DNA of 64,000 nucleotides from an uncultured Clostridia bacterium (GTDB lineage Bacteria > Bacillota > Clostridia > Oscillospirales > Ruminococcaceae): contig CANRLH010000003.1 in the NCBI GenBank assembly GCA_947631455.1, positions 1 through 64,000 on the forward strand. The letters run 5' to 3'. The position numbers were made by a program, and so were the translations under genes. This document shows, one piece after another, positions 59,591 through 64,000 of the stretch (within the stretch, counting starts at the first letter, position 1; the number at the start of each line of letters is the position of its first letter). The notes below the pieces were generated by a model that did not search any database, was not told where the DNA came from, and was given only the letters and a program-made list of their open reading frames with translations.

Positions 59591-60874
59591 ATGAAAGATT
59601 ACAACATCGACACTAAATGCGTACAGGGCGGTTACACACCGGGAAACGGCGAACCGCGCCAGATACCGATAATTCAGTCCACCACGTTTAAGTATGCTAC
59701 CAGTGAGGAGATGGGCAAGTTATTTGATCTTGAGGCAAGCGGTTATTTTTACACTCGCCTGCAAAACCCCACAAACGATATGGTAGCTGCAAAGATATGC
59801 GAGCTTGAGGGTGGTTCTGCCGCAATGCTTACCTCGTCGGGACAAGCGGCTAATTTCTATGCAATATTTAACATTGCCAACTGTGGCGATCATGTTGTAG
59901 CAAGCTCTACTATATATGGAGGTACTTACAATCTGTTTCACGTGACCATGAGAAAAATGGGAATTGATTTCACGTTTGTTGATCCCGACTGCACAGAGGA
60001 GGAGCTTTTTGCTGCATTCAGACCTAATACAAAGGCTGTCTTTGGAGAAACCATAGCAAACCCCGCACTTACGGTGCTTGATATCGAAAAATTCGCAAAA
60101 GCGGCACACAGTCACGGCGTACCGCTCATTGTGGACAACACATTTGCAACGCCTGTCAACTGTCGTCCGTTTGAGTGGGGCTGCGATATTGTTACTCACT
60201 CCACCACTAAATATATGGACGGACATGGCGCCGGGGTAGGCGGCTGTATAGTTGACAGCGGAAAATTTGATTGGCTGGCTAATGCAGACAAATTCCCCGG
60301 ACTGACCACACCGGATGACAGCTATCACGGCGTTACCTATGCTGAAAAATTCGGTCTTGGAGGTGCATTTATCACAAAATGCACAGCACAGCTTATGCGT
60401 GATTTCGGTTCTATTCAGTCACCGCAAAATGCTTTTCTTTTAAATCTCGGACTGGAGAGTCTTCACGTGCGTATGCCTCGTCACTGTGAAAACGGTCTGG
60501 CGGTTGCAAAATATTTAAAAAATCACCCAAAGATTTCGTTTGTCACATATCCGGGCCTTGAGGGAGATAAATATTATAGTTTAGCTAAAAAATATATGCC
60601 GTCCGGCACCTGCGGAGTAGTTTCATTTGGTTTTGCAGGCGGGCGTACCGCAGCAGAGACCTTTATGAAGCATCTCAAGCTTGCGGCAATCGAAACCCAT
60701 GTGGCTGATGCCAGAACCTGCTGTCTGCACCCTGCGTCGGCGACTCACAGACAGATGAATGACAGTGAGCTTGTAGCTGCCGGGATAACACCGGACCTTG
60801 TGCGTATGTCCTGCGGACTGGAAAATTCCGCCGACCTTATTGCCGATATTGAACAGGCGCTTGAACAGATATAA
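59591..60874 (+). CDS. Cys/Met metabolism PLP enzyme (O-acetylhomoserine sulfhydrylase-like)
   Basis: DTKCVQGGYTPGNGEPRQIPIIQSTTFKY, VTHSTTKYMDGHGAGVGG (PLP lysine), RMSCGLENSADLIADIEQAL; ATG 59591. Confidence 0.93.
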   Translation: MKDYNIDTKCVQGGYTPGNGEPRQIPIIQSTTFKYATSEEMGKLFDLEASGYFYTRLQNPTNDMVAAKICELEGGSAAMLTSSGQAANFYAIFNIANCGDHVVASSTIYGGTYNLFHVTMRKMGIDFTFVDPDCTEEELFAAFRPNTKAVFGETIANPALTVLDIEKFAKAAHSHGVPLIVDNTFATPVNCRPFEWGCDIVTHSTTKYMDGHGAGVGGCIVDSGKFDWLANADKFPGLTTPDDSYHGVTYAEKFGLGGAFITKCTAQLMRDFGSIQSPQNAFLLNLGLESLHVRMPRHCENGLAVAKYLKNHPKISFVTYPGLEGDKYYSLAKKYMPSGTCGVVSFGFAGGRTAAETFMKHLKLAAIETHVADARTCCLHPASATHRQMNDSELVAAGITPDLVRMSCGLENSADLIADIEQALEQI

Positions 60875-60986
60875 CTTTTAGTCTAATGGCGGATTTGCTC
60901 AGTTGATTTTTTAATTAAACTTAATGATAACTTTTATTTGATGAGCATTACCATAGTTTTGTTTTTAGAGAGGAGACAATTTATTA

Positions 60987-62954
60987 TTGGATCATTTCAA
61001 ACTACACGCTCCATATAAGCCTACGGGTGATCAGCCCGAGGCAATAGATGCCCTTGTTAAAGGCATAAACAAAGGGTATAAGGAGCAGACCTTGCTTGGT
61101 GTTACCGGCTCTGGAAAAACCTATACAATGGCAAATGTTATAGAAAGGGTGAATAAGCCGACGCTTGTTTTGGCGCACAATAAGATACTTGCGGCACAGC
61201 TTTGCTCTGAGTTTAAGGAGTTTTTTCCTGAAAACGCAGTCGAATATTTTGTCTCCTATTATGATTATTACCAGCCGGAGGCGTATATCCCCAGCAAAGA
61301 CGTGTATATTGAAAAGGACGCTTCTATAAATAACGAGATCGACAAGCTGCGTCACTCTGCCACCTCTGCTCTTGCAGAGAGGAGAGATGTGATAATAGTC
61401 GCGTCTGTTTCCTGCATATACTCTCTGGGTGATCCTGAGGAGTACAAGTCTATGGTAGTGTCTATAAGACAGGGAATGGAGCTTTCTCGTGACGCTCTGC
61501 TTACAAAGCTTGTGTCATTGCAGTACGAGCGGAATGACATAGCGTTTGAGCGTAATAAGTTCAGAGTTCGGGGTGATGTTGTCGAGATATATCCGGTAAG
61601 CTATACCGATAAGGCGATAAGGGTGGAGTTTTTCGGTGATGAGGTCGACAGGATAAGCGAGATCGACATAATAACGGGAGATATAATAAGCACCTTGAGC
61701 CATGCGGCGATTTTTCCTGCGTCGCACTATATTGTGGGGCAGGATAAAATGTCGGGCGCGATAGATGAGCTTAAAAGAGAGCTTGATGAGAGAGTAAAGT
61801 ATTTTACCGACAAAAACCTTCTTATTGAAGCGCAGAGGATAGCCCAGCGCACGAATTATGATATAGAAATGCTTCAGGAAATAGGCTTTTGTTCGGGAAT
61901 AGAAAACTACTCAAGGGTTCTGGCGGGAAGAGAGCCGGGTGCGGTGCCATATACGCTGCTCGACCATTTTCCGAAAGATTTTTTGCTGTTTATAGATGAA
62001 TCCCACGTATCGGTTCCTCAGGTAAGGGGAATGTATGCCGGTGACAGAGCGAGAAAGACAACGCTCATTGACTATGGATTCAGACTGCCGTCTGCGGCCG
62101 ACAACCGACCGCTTAAGTTTGATGAGTTTTACGAGCGGCTCAATCAGATAGTTTTTGTTTCCGCAACACCGGGCGATTTTGAAAGGGAGAGATCAAGGCA
62201 GATAGTTGAACAGGTGATCCGTCCGACGGGACTTTTAGACCCCCTTATCGATGTACGACCCACTTCCGGACAAATCGACGACCTTTTGTTTGAAATAAAC
62301 GGAAGGGTAGAGCATAACGAGCGTGTACTTGTTACAACTCTCACCAAGAAAATGGCTGAGGATCTCACCGAATATCTGAAGGGCTATAATATAAAGGTCA
62401 GATATATGCACCACGATATAGACACTATTGAGCGTATGGAGATAATGCGCGATCTTCGCCTGGGTGAGTTTGATGTTCTTGTCGGAATAAACCTTTTAAG
62501 AGAAGGACTTGATATTCCGGAGGTTTCGCTTGTTGCGATATTGGATGCGGATAAGGAAGGCTTTTTGAGGAGTGAAAGCTCACTTGTTCAGACGATCGGA
62601 CGAGCCGCGAGAAATGCAAACGGCAAGGTAATAATGTATGCCGACAGCGTTACGGGTTCTATGGAGAGAGCTATATTTGAGACTGAGCGAAGAAGAAATA
62701 TTCAGATGAAATATAATGAAGATCACGGTATCACACCAAAGACTATAATAAAGGATATCCGTGATGTTATAGAGATTTCTACAAAGGAAGAGGTCGAGTA
62801 TACGGCAAGGCAAAAGAGCAAGCTTTCAAAGGCGGATACAGCAAAGCTTGTTGACAAGCTTACACGTCAGATGAAAGAAGCAGCTAAATTGCTTGAATTT
62901 GAGCATGCTGCGTTTTTGCGGGATAAGATCGCCGAACTCAAAGGAGAAAAATAA
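60987..62954 (+). CDS. uvrB: UvrABC system protein B
   Basis: [41 protein letters not shown]-terminal UVR motif; TTG start. Confidence 0.97.
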   Translation: MDHFKLHAPYKPTGDQPEAIDALVKGINKGYKEQTLLGVTGSGKTYTMANVIERVNKPTLVLAHNKILAAQLCSEFKEFFPENAVEYFVSYYDYYQPEAYIPSKDVYIEKDASINNEIDKLRHSATSALAERRDVIIVASVSCIYSLGDPEEYKSMVVSIRQGMELSRDALLTKLVSLQYERNDIAFERNKFRVRGDVVEIYPVSYTDKAIRVEFFGDEVDRISEIDIITGDIISTLSHAAIFPASHYIVGQDKMSGAIDELKRELDERVKYFTDKNLLIEAQRIAQRTNYDIEMLQEIGFCSGIENYSRVLAGREPGAVPYTLLDHFPKDFLLFIDESHVSVPQVRGMYAGDRARKTTLIDYGFRLPSAADNRPLKFDEFYERLNQIVFVSATPGDFERERSRQIVEQVIRPTGLLDPLIDVRPTSGQIDDLLFEINGRVEHNERVLVTTLTKKMAEDLTEYLKGYNIKVRYMHHDIDTIERMEIMRDLRLGEFDVLVGINLLREGLDIPEVSLVAILDADKEGFLRSESSLVQTIGRAARNANGKVIMYADSVTGSMERAIFETERRRNIQMKYNEDHGITPKTIIKDIRDVIEISTKEEVEYTARQKSKLSKADTAKLVDKLTRQMKEAAKLLEFEHAAFLRDKIAELKGEK

Positions 62955-62966
62955 ATATAAAAGGGC

Positions 62967-62995
62967 TTGACAAAAGAACTAATGTTTGTTATAAT
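62967..62995 (+). promoter_or_regulatory. Consensus sigma-A promoter of uvrA
   Basis: TTGACA (62967-62972), 17 bp, TATAAT (62990-62995). Confidence 0.85.
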
Positions 62996-63003
62996 ATAAT
63001 TAA

Positions 63004-63015
63004 GAACAATCGTTC
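63004..63015. promoter_or_regulatory. LexA (SOS) box upstream of uvrA
   Basis: GAACAATCGTTC matches the Gram-positive core GAAC-N4-GTTC and lies 8 bp after the -10. Confidence 0.72.
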
Positions 63016-63063
63016 ACAGAGCTGTTTAGTTAAGTTGAAAAACAAAAGGGAAGTAGAAAATCA

Positions 63064-64000
63064 ATGCAGAAAAATGAGATCGTGATAAAGGGCGCAAGAG
63101 AGCATAATCTTAAGAACATAAGTCTTACGCTGCCCCGTGACAAGCTTATCGTCATGACCGGGCTTTCGGGGTCGGGAAAGTCGTCCTTGGCGTTTGATAC
63201 GATTTTTGCGGATGGTCAGAGGCGATATATGGAGTCGCTTTCGTCCTATGCGAGACAGTTTTTGGGACAGATGGAAAAGCCTGATGTTGACTCTATAACC
63301 GGGCTGTCACCGGCGATCTCGATCGACCAGAAAACCACGTCAAAAAATCCCCGGTCGACGGTGGGAACTGTAACTGAAATATACGATTATTTAAGACTAT
63401 TATATGCAAGAATAGGCATACCGCATTGCCCTGTCTGCGGAAAGGAGATAAGACAGCAGACGGTGGATCAGATAGTTGACAAAATTTCCGAACTGCCCGA
63501 GGGGACGAAGATCCAGCTTTTAGCGCCTGTTATAAGAGGGCGGAAGGGCGAGCACCAGAAGGAATTTGAAAGAGCTAAAAAAGCGGGATATGTCCGTGTC
63601 CGTGTGGATGGGAGCATATATGATCTTTCTGAGAAAATAACTCTTGAGAAGAATAAAAAGCACAATATTGAGATAGTAGTAGACCGCCTTGTGATAAAGG
63701 ACGGCATAAAGTCACGTCTTACCGACAGTATTGAAACTATAATGCACATAACAGGCGGACTTGCCGCATGTGACGTTATCGGCGGGGAGGAGATTTTGTT
63801 CTCGCAAAACTATGCCTGCCCCGACCATGACTTTTCAATTAGTGAGCTTACTCCGAGAATGTTTTCGTTCAATAATCCATATGGTGCATGTGAGCATTGT
63901 ACGGGCCTCGGGGTTTTTGAGGTGATAGATCCTGAGCTTATACTTCCCAATAAGGAGTTAAGTATTTTAGAGGGCGCCATAAAGGCAAGCGGATGGAACT
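63064..64000 (+). CDS. uvrA: UvrABC system protein A (truncated by window end)
   Basis: [76 protein letters not shown]; absent from the ORF track because it runs off the window. Confidence 0.96.
   Translation, partial: MQKNEIVIKGAREHNLKNISLTLPRDKLIVMTGLSGSGKSSLAFDTIFADGQRRYMESLSSYARQFLGQMEKPDVDSITGLSPAISIDQKTTSKNPRSTVGTVTEIYDYLRLLYARIGIPHCPVCGKEIRQQTVDQIVDKISELPEGTKIQLLAPVIRGRKGEHQKEFERAKKAGYVRVRVDGSIYDLSEKITLEKNKKHNIEIVVDRLVIKDGIKSRLTDSIETIMHITGGLAACDVIGGEEILFSQNYACPDHDFSISELTPRMFSFNNPYGACEHCTGLGVFEVIDPELILPNKELSILEGAIKASGWN

Overview
This 64 kb window looks like a Firmicutes/Clostridia-type chromosome: moderately AT-rich, with AGGAGG ribosome sites and sigma-A promoters. All assignments come from reading the supplied translations and DNA by eye; no database search was run. 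Core blocks are a tRNA-Leu, a complete F-type ATP synthase operon with two non-identical c-subunit genes, glyA, rarA, prfA, Sua5, coaE, an M18 aminopeptidase and, at the right end, malic enzyme, RluA, RadC, a Cys/Met PLP enzyme, uvrB and the start of uvrA. The accessory core runs from about 19 to 55 kb. (1) A tyrosine recombinase sits next to a 258-bp segment bounded by perfect 24-bp inverted repeats. The segment carries an outward sigma-A-like promoter and an oppositely oriented terminator, giving a candidate invertible switch in front of a helicase with seven HA repeats and a collinear polysaccharide locus. (2) The polysaccharide locus encodes a kinase/uridylyltransferase fusion, a dTDP-2,6-dideoxysugar branch, galactofuranose supply and a phosphonate module (three-domain PepM fusion, Fe-ADH, phosphonopyruvate decarboxylase) predicted to make 2-hydroxyethylphosphonate. 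(3) A three-gene cassette (TPR-like/HATPase kinase, lone receiver, receiver-nucleoside phosphorylase) matches the Detocs anti-phage architecture, with its kinase gene broken at an A8 tract. (4) A truncated second copy of the rfbB 3' end and a repeated terminator mark how this accessory segment was assembled.
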